From Demequina sp. TMPB413 (GTDB lineage Bacteria > Actinomycetota > Actinomycetes > Actinomycetales > Demequinaceae), in assembly GCF_020447105.2 (NCBI RefSeq), contig NZ_CP096184.1, positions 2,666,001 to 2,730,000 of the forward strand: 64,000 bases of DNA. The letters are read 5' to 3'. Positions 1 through 8,336 of this stretch are shown here, in pieces (position 1 is the stretch's first letter; each line of letters opens with the position of its first letter). A program made the translations under genes and the position numbers. The notes below the pieces were generated by a model, which was given only the letters and a program-made list of their open reading frames with translations, was not told the origin of the DNA and did no database searches.

Positions 1-356
1 AAACCCCGGAAGTTCGCGGCGGCGGTGTGTTCCGCGTGGGCGCGACCTCGGACGAGCCACGCGTCGCGCACCAGCGCGCCCCCAAGGGCAGATGCGCGTA
101 TCCCGGATGGTGCAGCCTCGTACCAAGCCCTCACGGTGGCCGTCGGTATCGGCGAGTCGTCCTTCCACACGATCCCCAGGACGTAGTCACGCTCGGCTGG
201 CACGAGCAACGCGACATCGGACAAGCGATCCTTACCGGCGAGCAGGTCGCCGATGATCGCCCACAGTCGGAAATCTGCGAAGGGGTCTAGCGGTGCTTTC
301 CCGCGGCGAATCTCTCGCCGACCGCCGCCCGAACCTTTCCGCCCCCAAAGTGCCAT
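1..356 (-). CDS. Hypothetical protein, C-terminus cut by the window edge
   Basis: The minus strand is open from an ATG at 356 to base 1, giving 118 residues and no stop. The start reads MALWGRKGSGGGRREIRRG, followed by a compositionally normal stretch containing LDPFADFRLWAIIGDLLAG and VPAERDYVLGIVWKDDSP. Codon use (GC at third positions) fits a real gene better than the plus-strand reading frames here. No strong ribosome binding site precedes the ATG. I do not recognise the family. It lies downstream of the sigma factor gene in the same direction with about 80 bp between them. The GTG-rich sequence upstream leaves the exact start open. Confidence 0.6.
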   Translation of the reverse strand, partial: MALWGRKGSGGGRREIRRGKAPLDPFADFRLWAIIGDLLAGKDRLSDVALLVPAERDYVLGIVWKDDSPIPTATVRAWYEAAPSGIRASALGGALVRDAWLVRGRAHAEHTAAANFRG

Positions 357-436
357 ACGCCGACTCTAGGGCCTCACGCTCGCTCACGGTCGAGAGCACA
401 CGCGGGCCCGCAGACACCGCCCCCTACCAGCTAGCC

Positions 437-1237
437 CTACCCCGCCAGCTGGCGTCCTCCGCACTCATCCGAACGCAGAGCAGGCTCCTCCAGCGCGGCC
501 CGGAGCCGGGCAAGCGACTTCGTAATGGTGCGCGAGATCTGCATTTGCGACACGTTGAGGGCCTTCGCGATCTCCCGCTGAGTACGCCCATCCGCAAAGC
601 GCATCGCCAGGACCTTCTGGTCCCTCTCGGGCAGGCTTGCCACCGCCCTGTGGATGTCAATGGCCGCAATGGATCCCTCGGCCAGGTCTTCTATCGAATG
701 CTCCCCGGCCATCCCGCCATCCCCCAGCCGGTCAAGGCTGACGGTGAACGCACCCCTCGCGCTCGCGATGGCTTCTTCGACTTCCTGTCGCTCCACACCC
801 AGGTGTTCCGCAAGTTCCGCCGACCTTGGCGCATGCTGCAGCGTTTGCTCTAGTTCGGGCAACGCAGTCGTTACGGCGATGGCCAGTTCCTGGACGGGTC
901 GGGGCGGTCGGACCGCCCAGCCTGAATCCCGCAGGTACCTCTTGACCTCGCCGGAGATGGTGATCGACGCGAAGGCCTGAAACGGGTAGCCGCGATCGGG
1001 GTCGAATCGCTTGGCTGCCTTCACCAGGCCGAGCAGCGCCACCTGGCCCAGATCGTGAGGATCACCCACCGAGCCCGCGAAGCGCCTGGCGATGCGTCGC
1101 GCCAAACCCATGTTGTCGATGACGAGGCATTCCTCGGCACTGAGCCCATCGTCGGGCATCGGCGTGGGCCTGGTTGCGAGTTCCTGGAAGGCGTACGCGC
1201 CAAGCGACGCTGGCCGGGAAGGGGAAAAGTCGAGCAC
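437..1237 (-). CDS. RNA polymerase sigma factor, SigB/SigF/SigG-type
   Basis: Sigma-70 family factor of the alternative stress/sporulation group. It directs core RNA polymerase to a special promoter set. Region 2 is seen in LARRIARRFAGSVGDPHDLGQVALLGLVKAAKRFDP-type sequence with the YPFQAFASITISGEVKRYLR signature. Region 3 follows (RSAELAEHLGVERQEVEEA), then a region 4 helix-turn-helix (RTQREIAKALNVSQMQISR) near the C-terminus. There is no region 1.1. I chose the GTG at 1237 because GAGG lies five bases upstream; an ATG at 1159 is the alternative. The frame stays open further upstream to 1384, but that part is unlike the family. No anti-sigma gene adjoins it. SigB/SigF factors usually respond to general stress, and the divergent neighbour resembles stress-linked dehydrogenases. 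Confidence 0.9.
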   Translation of the reverse strand: MLDFSPSRPASLGAYAFQELATRPTPMPDDGLSAEECLVIDNMGLARRIARRFAGSVGDPHDLGQVALLGLVKAAKRFDPDRGYPFQAFASITISGEVKRYLRDSGWAVRPPRPVQELAIAVTTALPELEQTLQHAPRSAELAEHLGVERQEVEEAIASARGAFTVSLDRLGDGGMAGEHSIEDLAEGSIAAIDIHRAVASLPERDQKVLAMRFADGRTQREIAKALNVSQMQISRTITKSLARLRAALEEPALRSDECGGRQLAG

Positions 1238-1528
1238 GGGGACCTCAATCTCACTCCGATTGAAGTAGCACTTGGCTCGACTACTGGATTCAGAAAACCA
1301 CCCAAAACGGAAATGCGCAAGCCCGGGCGTTGCCCGCGACCGAGCAGAGCCCACCTGCAACTGCGGCACACACAGCAAAATCAAGCCCGACGTTCCCGGT
1401 GGTACGAAAAGGACAAAACGGGGAACTCATGAATCGTCGGCACTCATCGTTCCCCGCGCTGTGTCCCCACTGCGCGCGACGCGGACACCCGAGACCGTCG
1501 CAGCACCTGCGACGAAAGGACGAGCACC

Positions 1529-2389
1529 ATGACACAGGATTTGCACACCCCAGCAGGACCCACTCGGGCCCACACGCAGCCCTCCTTCCTGCAGCCTCCG
1601 CAGCAAAACCCGTGGGCGACAACAGCCATGAAGCCGGCCCCAGACCTCGACCAGTTCTCATATTCTGGGCGCCGTCGTTTGCTGGGGAGACGAGCCTTGA
1701 TCACCGGGGCCGACTCCGCCACAGGTCGCGCCGTCTCCACGGCGTTTGCCAAGGAGGGTGCCAACGTAGCGATGTGTTTCTCGGGCAAGCGTGCGGACAT
1801 GAGCGACACGTTGCGAGTGGTCGAGCAAGCCGGGCGCAAGGCGATGCTGCTTCCAGGCGACACCAGTCACGAGCGCGACTGCGTCTCCGTGGTCAACGAT
1901 GCCGCCGTGGCGCTTGGCGGTCTGGACCTTCTGGTGATGATCTCCGACGCCCACCACACCGTCGGCCACCTCGAGCTTCTCGACACCACCACGTTGGACC
2001 TGGTCATGCGCACCAACGTCTATTCGCTGTTCTGGCTCACCCGTGCCGCGCTGCCCCATCTCAAGGCGGGTGCGGCCATCATCACCACCTCGTCGGTGCA
2101 AGCCACGCGCCCTGCCGCGCCGTCGCTCGAAGGCGCCATGACGCACGCCGAGATCGCGAACTTTACGCGCACGGCGGCGCAGCAGCTTGGCCACCGCAGA
2201 ATCCGCGTCAACGCGGTAGCGCCTGGGGGAAATGCTCCAGGCAAGCGAACGCCGCACCTGGCAGAACTGGCCTCCGCGTACGTGTACCTGGCATCTCAGG
2301 GGTGGAGCGAGACCAGCGGCGAGACCGTGGTGGTCCATGGCGGCAAGCAGGGCCGCTGGCTCTCCGGCGCGCGGGCTGCTGTCCTATAG
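1529..2389 (+). CDS. SDR-fold protein lacking catalytic residues
   Basis: The fold matches short-chain dehydrogenases of the general-stress YdaD/YhxC type: a 35-50 residue N-terminal tail with DLDQFSYSGRRRLLGRRALITGA, a Rossmann nucleotide loop, then IRVNAVAPG and a C-terminal SGETVVVHGG. Key positions are altered. The loop reads TGADSATG where TGADSGIG is usual. The NNAG motif is replaced by MISDA. The YxxxK active-site segment reads GAMTH, so the catalytic Tyr and Lys are missing. The serine-containing strand (IITTSSVQA) is kept. It probably binds a nucleotide or a partner rather than acting as an oxidoreductase. AAGGA lies a few bases before the ATG. Its 3' end overlaps the convergent GAF-ANTAR gene by 6 bp. 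Confidence 0.85.
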   Translation: MTQDLHTPAGPTRAHTQPSFLQPPQQNPWATTAMKPAPDLDQFSYSGRRRLLGRRALITGADSATGRAVSTAFAKEGANVAMCFSGKRADMSDTLRVVEQAGRKAMLLPGDTSHERDCVSVVNDAAVALGGLDLLVMISDAHHTVGHLELLDTTTLDLVMRTNVYSLFWLTRAALPHLKAGAAIITTSSVQATRPAAPSLEGAMTHAEIANFTRTAAQQLGHRRIRVNAVAPGGNAPGKRTPHLAELASAYVYLASQGWSETSGETVVVHGGKQGRWLSGARAAVL

Positions 2390-3034
2390 GCGGACGTTGG
2401 CGAGGGGGAAGTCGCGCCCGTCCACGATGCGCTTCGCAACTTCCCGCAGTTTGAGGTTGTTGTTTTGCGAGAAGCGCAACAGGGTGTCGAAGGCGAGGTC
2501 CGCATCCATCTGGTAGCGCTCCATCACGATGCCTTGGGCCTGGCCGATGATCTTCCGTGCGTCGATCGCGAGGCCCAACGACTCCTGCTTGGTGGCGGCG
2601 TCCAGCGCAATCGAAGCATGCCGCGCGAAGATCAGCGCGACCGCGATCTCGTCGTCACCAAACGCCGACGGCTCATTCGAGTACAGGTTGAGCGCACCGT
2701 AGCTGCGGTCATGCGAGCGAAGGGGCACGCCGAGCGCGCTCCGAATGCCCAGGCGGGAGACGGCCCAGGCCCATGTGGGCCATGGAGTCTCGAGCGTCGT
2801 GTCGTCCACGCGGAACAGTTCGCCCGTCTGCGAGGCAACGAAGCACGGCCCTTCGCCGGTCTCGCGCTGAATACGGTCGGACTCGTCGACACGCGACGAG
2901 GTGGACGACGCCGTGCTGAGAACCCCACCCATCTTCATGAGCACGCCGGCATCGTCACAACCGAGGGCATCGCGCGCGTTCTCTGTCACCTTTGCGACAG
3001 TGCGCACCGGACCAGGCTCGGCATGAAGCTCCAT
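2384..3034 (-). CDS. GAF and ANTAR domain transcription antiterminator
   Basis: An N-terminal GAF sensor domain covers about residues 10-145 (GEGPCFVASQTGELFRV, LGIRSALGVPL, ALNLYSNEPSAFGDDEI). It is followed by an ANTAR RNA-binding domain with the typical IDARKIIGQAQGIVMERY and AFDTLLRFSQNNNLKLREVA. Such proteins bind paired hexaloop RNA hairpins and prevent termination in response to a signal sensed by the GAF domain. I used the ATG at 3034. The frame continues 16 codons upstream with coding-like sequence (ISDTSRELAERLAKIA) to an ATT preceded by a good ribosome binding site, so the protein may be longer. It is probably cytoplasmic and is transcribed alone. Confidence 0.88.
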   Translation of the reverse strand: MELHAEPGPVRTVAKVTENARDALGCDDAGVLMKMGGVLSTASSTSSRVDESDRIQRETGEGPCFVASQTGELFRVDDTTLETPWPTWAWAVSRLGIRSALGVPLRSHDRSYGALNLYSNEPSAFGDDEIAVALIFARHASIALDAATKQESLGLAIDARKIIGQAQGIVMERYQMDADLAFDTLLRFSQNNNLKLREVAKRIVDGRDFPLANVRL

Positions 3035-3079
3035 GGCGATCTTCGCGAGCCTTTCGGCTAGTTCTCGACTCGTGTCAGA

Positions 3080-3093
3080 AATGGCAGGTCCTT
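3080..3093 (-). promoter_or_regulatory. Ribosome binding site before a possible ATT start of the GAF-ANTAR gene
   Basis: AAGGA at 3093-3089 is six bases before an in-frame ATT at 3082-3080. A TAA closes the frame just upstream. The 16 codons between this ATT and the ATG at 3034 encode an amphipathic stretch that continues the helix expected before a GAF domain. No ATG, GTG or TTG lies between. ATT starts are rare, so this is a suggestion only. Confidence 0.35.
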
Positions 3094-3256
3094 ACCTCAG
3101 TGGCCCACGGGGCGCATGGCCACGTTAAGTATGGACCCTTTTTGCCTGAACACCACCTCGCGACAACAGCGCGATCTAGGTCGTTACGATTGCCAGATTT
3201 GTGGGTACATGGCGGTGGACAACGGTCTGAGATCAACGGTCGGAGAAGAGGGCGCC

Positions 3257-3607
3257 GTGAGCACGTTCGGCGGAGAGCTGAGGTTCGGCGACATCGTGTT
3301 CTGGCTTGGTCACGACGCGTATCTCGACATGCAGTACCTGCTTCAGAACGACGGCGTCTTCATGTTTCGCGGCGCAAGCACAGACGGGGGAGTCGCGGAG
3401 AGATGGTCGGGCACGATGCCCACGCTCGGCCCATTCCATCCCGACCCGGGTCGCGACAGCCACCTCCGCGCTGAACGCGCAGCGGACCTCGATTCCCAAC
3501 TCAGCGTCATCGACCACAACAAGGCGTTTCCCCTGTTCATGGAGGACGGCGTCAACGGAGGTGTACAACTGGTCGAGTTCGGGTGGTACGCCTCCAGCGG
3601 CGGCTAG
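3257..3607 (+). CDS. Hypothetical protein, 116 aa
   Basis: A GTG at 3257 with AGAAGAGGG four bases upstream opens a 116-residue protein: MSTFGGELRFGDIVFWLGHDAYLDM at the start, then acidic and aromatic sequence ending LVEFGWYASSGG. There is no signal peptide or membrane segment. An open frame extends upstream to 3116 and includes a Cys-x2-Cys pair (DCQICGY), so a longer product is possible, but the ribosome binding site favours the GTG. The family is not recognised. It converges on the transglutaminase-like gene. Confidence 0.55.
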   Translation: MSTFGGELRFGDIVFWLGHDAYLDMQYLLQNDGVFMFRGASTDGGVAERWSGTMPTLGPFHPDPGRDSHLRAERAADLDSQLSVIDHNKAFPLFMEDGVNGGVQLVEFGWYASSGG

Positions 3608-3650
3608 CCAGGTCGCGGGAGTCGCAGGTGCAACGGCCCCCCGCCATGCT

Positions 3651-4751
3651 CTACCCGTAGAGAACAGCGTTCCCCTCGACCACCCATTCGCTCCCGGCAG
3701 TCCGCGTCGCGAGCTTCGCATCCAGCGGGTCCAGCAGCAGGTAGTCCCTACCCAAGCGAGCGTCGTCGGCGTCGTCCCATGTCGCGTCGACCACCAACCA
3801 CTGCCCGTCAACGAGCACCTTGTTCCACGCGTGCGCGCCCGTGGTGAAACCGCTGCTGGCCTCGCCGTTGACCACCACCGACTCGAGGCCCGCCGCCTCC
3901 GTGAGCAGGTGCATGGCCTGGGCGTAGCCGTTGCACACCGCCGTGCCGGCCACCAGGATGCCGTACGCCTCTTGAGATTGCGCCACCTGCGCGGACGACG
4001 CCGTGGTTTCGCCAGCATTGATGGCGTCGTACGCGGCGCGGTCGTAGGTGGCCGCTAGCAAGACCGCGTCGTGCAAGGCCTCGACGGTGCCGCGGGCGTC
4101 GGCCGCGCCCTGCACCTCGGGAGTGGCCAGCACGGCCTGGACCGCGCTCGCGGTGGCAACGCGCCTGCGCTCCGCCTCGTCGGTCGAATACAGGTAGTCG
4201 GGGCTCACGCTTGCCCGCAGCGCCCCGATCGATACCCGCCAACCGGAGACGAACACATAGGGGTTCTGCGAGGTGACCTCGTTCATCGCGTCCGTCACCA
4301 CGGCCATCACGTCACCCCCAGACGCCTGGATCCAGGTCACGTCGATCTCCTGCTCTTGCGCCACCAAGCTACGGGCGAGGTAGGCGACCGTCTCGTCGGA
4401 GCCGAATACCGGGTACGCCACGTCAGGCCCGGCCGGCGGGCCCACCGCAACGCCGCTCGCCGTCGGCATCCACGACGGCAGCAGCCCGGCAGCACCGGCC
4501 CCGACGTAGCCCATGAGCGCCGCAACAAACAGCGCCAGGAGCCATCGGCCCGAAAGGCGTGTGCGGCGTCGGCGTGGGGCCGATCCGGTGGCAGGGATGC
4601 GCTCGAGTTTGGACACGCGGTCGCGGGTGCGGGCCGTCCAACTCCACCCATCCCAGTAGCGCTCGAGGTCGAGGCGGCTGGGGTCGGGGAGCCACCCTGG
4701 CTCGGGCAGGCGCGGGCGCCTGACCTCCCCGCCGTGGTCCGTGTACGTCAC
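3651..4751 (-). CDS. Membrane protein with DUF2510 and transglutaminase-like domains
   Basis: The N-terminus carries a DUF2510-type WW-like motif (PGWLPDPSRLDLERYWDGWSW, split here by proline turns) at about residues 17-40. A basic linker and one membrane helix (WLLALFVAALMGYVGAGAAG, about 69-88) follow. The outer part ends in a transglutaminase-like fold with a plausible Cys-His-Asp triad: Cys in GTAVCNGYAQAMHLL, His in GAHAWNKV, Asp in VVDATWDD. Such domains act as transamidases or proteases outside the membrane; the substrate is unknown. AAAGGGG precedes the GTG start. It is transcribed alone. Confidence 0.85.
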   Translation of the reverse strand: MTYTDHGGEVRRPRLPEPGWLPDPSRLDLERYWDGWSWTARTRDRVSKLERIPATGSAPRRRRTRLSGRWLLALFVAALMGYVGAGAAGLLPSWMPTASGVAVGPPAGPDVAYPVFGSDETVAYLARSLVAQEQEIDVTWIQASGGDVMAVVTDAMNEVTSQNPYVFVSGWRVSIGALRASVSPDYLYSTDEAERRRVATASAVQAVLATPEVQGAADARGTVEALHDAVLLAATYDRAAYDAINAGETTASSAQVAQSQEAYGILVAGTAVCNGYAQAMHLLTEAAGLESVVVNGEASSGFTTGAHAWNKVLVDGQWLVVDATWDDADDARLGRDYLLLDPLDAKLATRTAGSEWVVEGNAVLYG

Positions 4752-4858
4752 GGCGGCCCCTTTCGACCAAAGAGCGATCAGGTTAACTCAAGGCCGCGCG
4801 GCGCGCTCCTTGGGCGGGGCCTAGGGGGGGACGCCCTTCTTGTCGGGCCGCTCCTGCC

Positions 4859-5746
4859 TCACGTCATCGACGCCTCGTAGATGCTGGTCACCGAGTCGTG
4901 AAGCTCCGCGTCGAACACCTCCTGGCTTTGGCGCACCGTCAGCCCCTCCGTCAGCGCCCGCGAGAAACTGGCGACGACGCCGTGGTTGCGGGCCAGCCGG
5001 AAGTTCGCGTTCTCGCGGGTATAGCCACCCGACAGCGCGACCACACGCAGCACATTCGGGTGCGCCACCAGGTCGGCGTGCAGGTCAGACTGCTCCGGCA
5101 GGCTCACCTTGAGCATCACCTGCTGGCTCGGGTCGAGCTGATCCAGCGCCTCCAGCAGGGCGGATCTCAGCATGATCTCCGCGAGCGCCTTCTCCGGGCT
5201 GAACACATCCACTTCCGGCTCGATGATCGGCACCAGGTCCGCCTCGATGATGCGCCGCGCCACCTGGAACTGTTGGTCGACCACGGCCTGCACGCCGGCC
5301 TTGTTGGCCAGCCTGATGACGGACCGCATCTTGGTGCCGAACACCCCGTGTGTCTTCGCCCGCTCCAGCACCTCCTCCAGGTCAGGCAACGGGTTCATGG
5401 TGCGCACACCGTCGGCCGCCTCCGCCAAACCCTTGTCCACCTTCAGGAAGGGGACGATGCGCTTGTTCTCCCAGAGGTACTCGGCGGCGCCCTTGCCGCC
5501 CACCTCGCGCTCCAACGTCATCTCGAACAGAATCGCGCCAAGAATGTGCTCGCCAGTGAAAGCCGGACTGGTCATGATGCGCGCGCGCATTTGATGGATG
5601 AGGTCGTACATCTCGGCCTCGTTCGCGTATGCGTGCTCGTCGATTCCGTAGAGCTTCAGCGCCTTGGGAGTGCTGCCGCCGCTCTGGTCGAGCGCGGCGA
5701 TGAAGCCCTTGCCGTTCTTGATCTTCTCCAGCTTTTCGGTGTCCAT
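4859..5746 (-). CDS. fda: Class I fructose-bisphosphate aldolase
   Basis: A 295-residue cytoplasmic enzyme that splits fructose 1,6-bisphosphate into dihydroxyacetone phosphate and glyceraldehyde 3-phosphate (glycolysis and gluconeogenesis). The N-terminus MDTEKLEKIKNGKGFIAALD with QSGGST is typical of the short bacterial class I family. Further motifs are IVPFLKVDKGL, MRSVI, IIEPEVDVFSPEKA, MLKVSLPEQ (with a lysine in the Schiff-base strand region) and VALSGGYTRENAN. Length matches the family. AAGGCGGAG precedes the ATG. It is monocistronic; the next genes in the same direction lie more than 100 bp away. Confidence 0.93.
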   Translation of the reverse strand: MDTEKLEKIKNGKGFIAALDQSGGSTPKALKLYGIDEHAYANEAEMYDLIHQMRARIMTSPAFTGEHILGAILFEMTLEREVGGKGAAEYLWENKRIVPFLKVDKGLAEAADGVRTMNPLPDLEEVLERAKTHGVFGTKMRSVIRLANKAGVQAVVDQQFQVARRIIEADLVPIIEPEVDVFSPEKALAEIMLRSALLEALDQLDPSQQVMLKVSLPEQSDLHADLVAHPNVLRVVALSGGYTRENANFRLARNHGVVASFSRALTEGLTVRQSQEVFDAELHDSVTSIYEASMT

Positions 5747-5888
5747 AGCTCCGCCTTTTCTGGTCAGCGGGACACGCCGACGTCGTTGTCGGCGAGCGAC
5801 ACTTCCGGATTACACCTGCAAAGGCCGAGGCGCCCGGGGACAACGTCCCAAGCGGCGGCGAGACGGGGGCCGCCGACGCCCCGGCGGG

Positions 5889-7145
5889 CTACTCGGCGAA
5901 GCGCTGAGCCTCGTCTGTCTTGGCTCGAATGGCATCGGCGTCGCCAGCGTCGTCCAGGCCCCGCAGGGAACGCTCGGCCGCCCTGGCCGACGCCTCGCGC
6001 AGCACCGCGACGTCGGCCGGGCCGCGTGCCACGTCCCTCAGGTCGCTCAAGACCCGCTGAATGCGCAGGCCCACCTCGACCATCGGGGCGCCGTCACGCG
6101 CGAGGGGCCTGAAGGCGTCCTCGACCACGTCGGTCAGTTCGACGGCGGGCACGTGCACACGGTCATACGTGGGCTCTTCACTCGCCTCGCCGCACAACAA
6201 CTCCGTGACCACGCGCTGGATGGCTCCCAGCACCTCGACGGCAGTGCCGGGGTCGTTGACGGCGGGGGAGAGCGCCCGCGAGCCGATCTCCGCGAGCGCC
6301 ACCAGGCCCAGCCGTGGGTCCTGCTCATACGTCCTGTGCCGCTCGACCCTGAAGGCATCGCGCAAAGCGTCGGCGTCGTCATTGGACAAGGGCCCCACCA
6401 CGCGGGCCAGCACGGTCCCCCGGCCGACGAACGATCCTGGCAAGACGTCAACGTGCACCGTCGCGCCCGCAGCCTTGGCACGTTCCTGCAACCGCTCGAC
6501 GGCGATGCCGGTCACGGAGCCCACGGCATGGGACGTGACGGTGCGGGCGCCTTCCGGCACCGCGACCGGCGCCACCCCGCCAAGATGCGGATCCTGCGCG
6601 GCGGCGCGCACCGCTTGCGTGGCCGCCCGTTCCACCCTGTCGATCACGTCGGGAACGCGGCCAAACTGCGTGAGGTGGTGAATCCACCGCAGCAGCGTGC
6701 CCACCACCACGGCGATCACCACGAGCGTGCCGATGAACAGCAGAGAACGGCCCTGCTCGGTGAACGACTCCGTGCTGAGTGCGATCACGCCCACGATGGA
6801 GAACACGAACGTCCCCAAGAAGGTGGACAGGGCGTTTTGGGAGGTGGGGTCCGCGATCAGGAGTTGAGTGGCGCGGGGAGTGGTGCCGCGAGCGGCCGCG
6901 GCGTAGGCCGAGATCATCGCGGTCAGCGAGAACGTGGTGACGGCCAGCATGGAGGACGCGAGAATCTCGAGGATGCGCAGCGCCGCATCCTGTCCGAACT
7001 CGACCGCCAACGCATCGGGCAGCCATGGGCCGGCCCACCGCGCCACCGCGACTAAGGCGAGCGCCGCCGCCGCAAAGACCACCAGCCGGAACCAGATCCG
7101 TTGCGGCAGGCGGGTCAGCAGCGTGCGCCAGTCAATAGCCTCCAT
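5889..7145 (-). CDS. DUF2254 family membrane protein
   Basis: A 418-residue protein with four N-terminal membrane segments (about residues 18-40, 58-85, 105-128 and 138-160). They are followed by a long cytoplasmic region with IHHLTQFGRVPDVIDRVE and LGLVALAEIGSRALSPAVNDPGTA, the signature stretch of the DUF2254 family. GGAAGG lies before the ATG. The function of the family is not established. The next gene in the same direction, a small four-helix membrane protein, ends 28 bp upstream of this start, so the two are probably co-transcribed. Confidence 0.88.
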   Translation of the reverse strand: MEAIDWRTLLTRLPQRIWFRLVVFAAAALALVAVARWAGPWLPDALAVEFGQDAALRILEILASSMLAVTTFSLTAMISAYAAAARGTTPRATQLLIADPTSQNALSTFLGTFVFSIVGVIALSTESFTEQGRSLLFIGTLVVIAVVVGTLLRWIHHLTQFGRVPDVIDRVERAATQAVRAAAQDPHLGGVAPVAVPEGARTVTSHAVGSVTGIAVERLQERAKAAGATVHVDVLPGSFVGRGTVLARVVGPLSNDDADALRDAFRVERHRTYEQDPRLGLVALAEIGSRALSPAVNDPGTAVEVLGAIQRVVTELLCGEASEEPTYDRVHVPAVELTDVVEDAFRPLARDGAPMVEVGLRIQRVLSDLRDVARGPADVAVLREASARAAERSLRGLDDAGDADAIRAKTDEAQRFAE

Positions 7146-7173
7146 GTGGCCTTCCTACTTCACTTGTGGTCGC

Positions 7174-7506
7174 TCAGCCCCTGCCGCGGCCCAACGAAGC
7201 CACCAGTGCGAGCACCACTCCCACGAGCAAGACGATGAGCCGCACCGAGAACTCGATTGAGTCGCTGCGGAGCATCTCCACGAGTTGGATCAGGGCGATC
7301 GTGGCGGCCGCGATGGCCGCGTAGCTCGCGAAGGTCCTGTTCTTCATGAGCGAGAAGGCGACGATCGCGAGTGCGGCAATGAACAAGATGAGCGGCACCG
7401 TCTGCTTGATCGCTTCGCCAGAGAACGTGATCGTGTTGCCAGTGAGAAACACGGAGACGGCAATCATGGCGCCGCCAACGACGCCCAAAACTGAGTTGTT
7501 CTTCAT
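7174..7506 (-). CDS. Small membrane protein, four predicted helices
   Basis: A 110-residue hydrophobic protein starting at MKNNSVLGVVGGAMIAVSVF. I chose the ATG at 7506 because GGGAAGG is placed correctly upstream; an in-frame ATG at 7536 would add ten polar residues. Four hydrophobic stretches are visible, with a short KNRTF turn between helices two and three and a C-terminal basic RGRG. The family is not recognised. It sits just upstream of the DUF2254 gene and may function with it. Confidence 0.7.
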   Translation of the reverse strand: MKNNSVLGVVGGAMIAVSVFLTGNTITFSGEAIKQTVPLILFIAALAIVAFSLMKNRTFASYAAIAAATIALIQLVEMLRSDSIEFSVRLIVLLVGVVLALVASLGRGRG

Positions 7507-7612
7507 GGAGACCTTCCCTCGGCTGTGCGCGGGCACATCTGCGTGCCCATCACCCCGAGCCTAGGCCCAAGGTCACGGATGGCGCTCATGGCATCAGCGT
7601 GCGAGGTCGCGC

Positions 7613-8257
7613 TCAGCCCATACCCATGTTCACGATGAGGTCCGCCCGCTCCGCCGACCGCGCGACGAGCTCGGCATTGCGCTCATCGGACGTCGCCACA
7701 AAATCGCGCGCCGCACGCTCATCGCGACCGAAGCGCCGGTGGCGGGCCACCAAGCGCTCCACGCGCACCACAGCGTCGATCCGCACGTACCAGGTCTCAT
7801 CCAGCAACGCGGCGGCCTCTGACCATGGCGCGTCCTCGAGCAACAGGTAGTTGCCCTCGACAATCACCAATGCCGTCTCTGCCTCCACCGCGATGGCCCC
7901 TGCGATTGGCTCCTCGAGCGCCCGGTCGAAGGCCGGCGCATAGACAGCATCGGCGCCGGGCCGGGTGATCCGACGCAACAGGGCCACAAACCCCGCGGCG
8001 TCAAAGGTGTCAGGGGCTCCCTTGCGGTCCGCCCGACCCAGGCGCTCCAGCTCGGCTTGCGCCAAGTGGAAGCCGTCCATCGGCACCACCACCACGCGGT
8101 GACCGCGAGCGGCAAGCCCCGCTGCAAGAGCGTCGGCGAGGGTTGATTTGCCGGCGCCGGGCGGCCCGGCGATACCCAAGACCCGACGCGACCCGCGGCC
8201 GGCGAGCGCGGCGGCCCGTTCCACCAGCGTCTCGAGGCCCTCAGCAGTGCTGCTCAT
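7613..8257 (-). CDS. P-loop nucleoside/nucleotide kinase family protein
   Basis: A Walker A loop (GIAGPPGAGKST) lies near residue 30. It is followed by VVVVPMDGFHLAQAELERLG, the substrate-binding DGFH segment typical of pantothenate/uridine-kinase-like enzymes, and IVEGNYLLLEDAPW. This group includes the FrcK-like proteins and uridine-kinase relatives; the true substrate is not known. I used the ATG at 8257 (MSSTAEG) rather than the ATG at 8293, which would lie inside the terminator hairpin. About 214 residues, cytoplasmic. A fructose-type ABC operon occurs elsewhere in this window without its own kinase, but nothing ties this gene to it. Confidence 0.82.
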   Translation of the reverse strand: MSSTAEGLETLVERAAALAGRGSRRVLGIAGPPGAGKSTLADALAAGLAARGHRVVVVPMDGFHLAQAELERLGRADRKGAPDTFDAAGFVALLRRITRPGADAVYAPAFDRALEEPIAGAIAVEAETALVIVEGNYLLLEDAPWSEAAALLDETWYVRIDAVVRVERLVARHRRFGRDERAARDFVATSDERNAELVARSAERADLIVNMGMG

Positions 8258-8277
8258 AGCCCCATCCTGACGCAGAA

Positions 8278-8323
8278 GGCGAGAGGCCGACACCGTCGCT
8301 GGGGACGATGCCGGCCTCTCGCC
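8278..8323 (-). terminator. Stem-loop after the first LAXTG protein gene
   Basis: A perfect 12-bp inverted repeat (GGCGAGAGGCCG at 8278-8289, its complement at 8312-8323) encloses a 22-base loop that can form a further CGTC/GACG stem. It starts 13 bp after the stop of the 831-residue surface protein. It lies between that stop and the kinase start, so it should end the long transcript. There is no strong T tract, as is common in high-GC actinobacteria. Confidence 0.75.
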
Positions 8324-8336
8324 GTACTACTGATTC

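Noticed and set aside
3116..3256. N-terminal extension with a Cys-x2-Cys motif on the small protein at 3257
   Set aside because: The better ribosome binding site is at the GTG at 3257, and the extension is over the promoter region of the divergent GAF-ANTAR gene.
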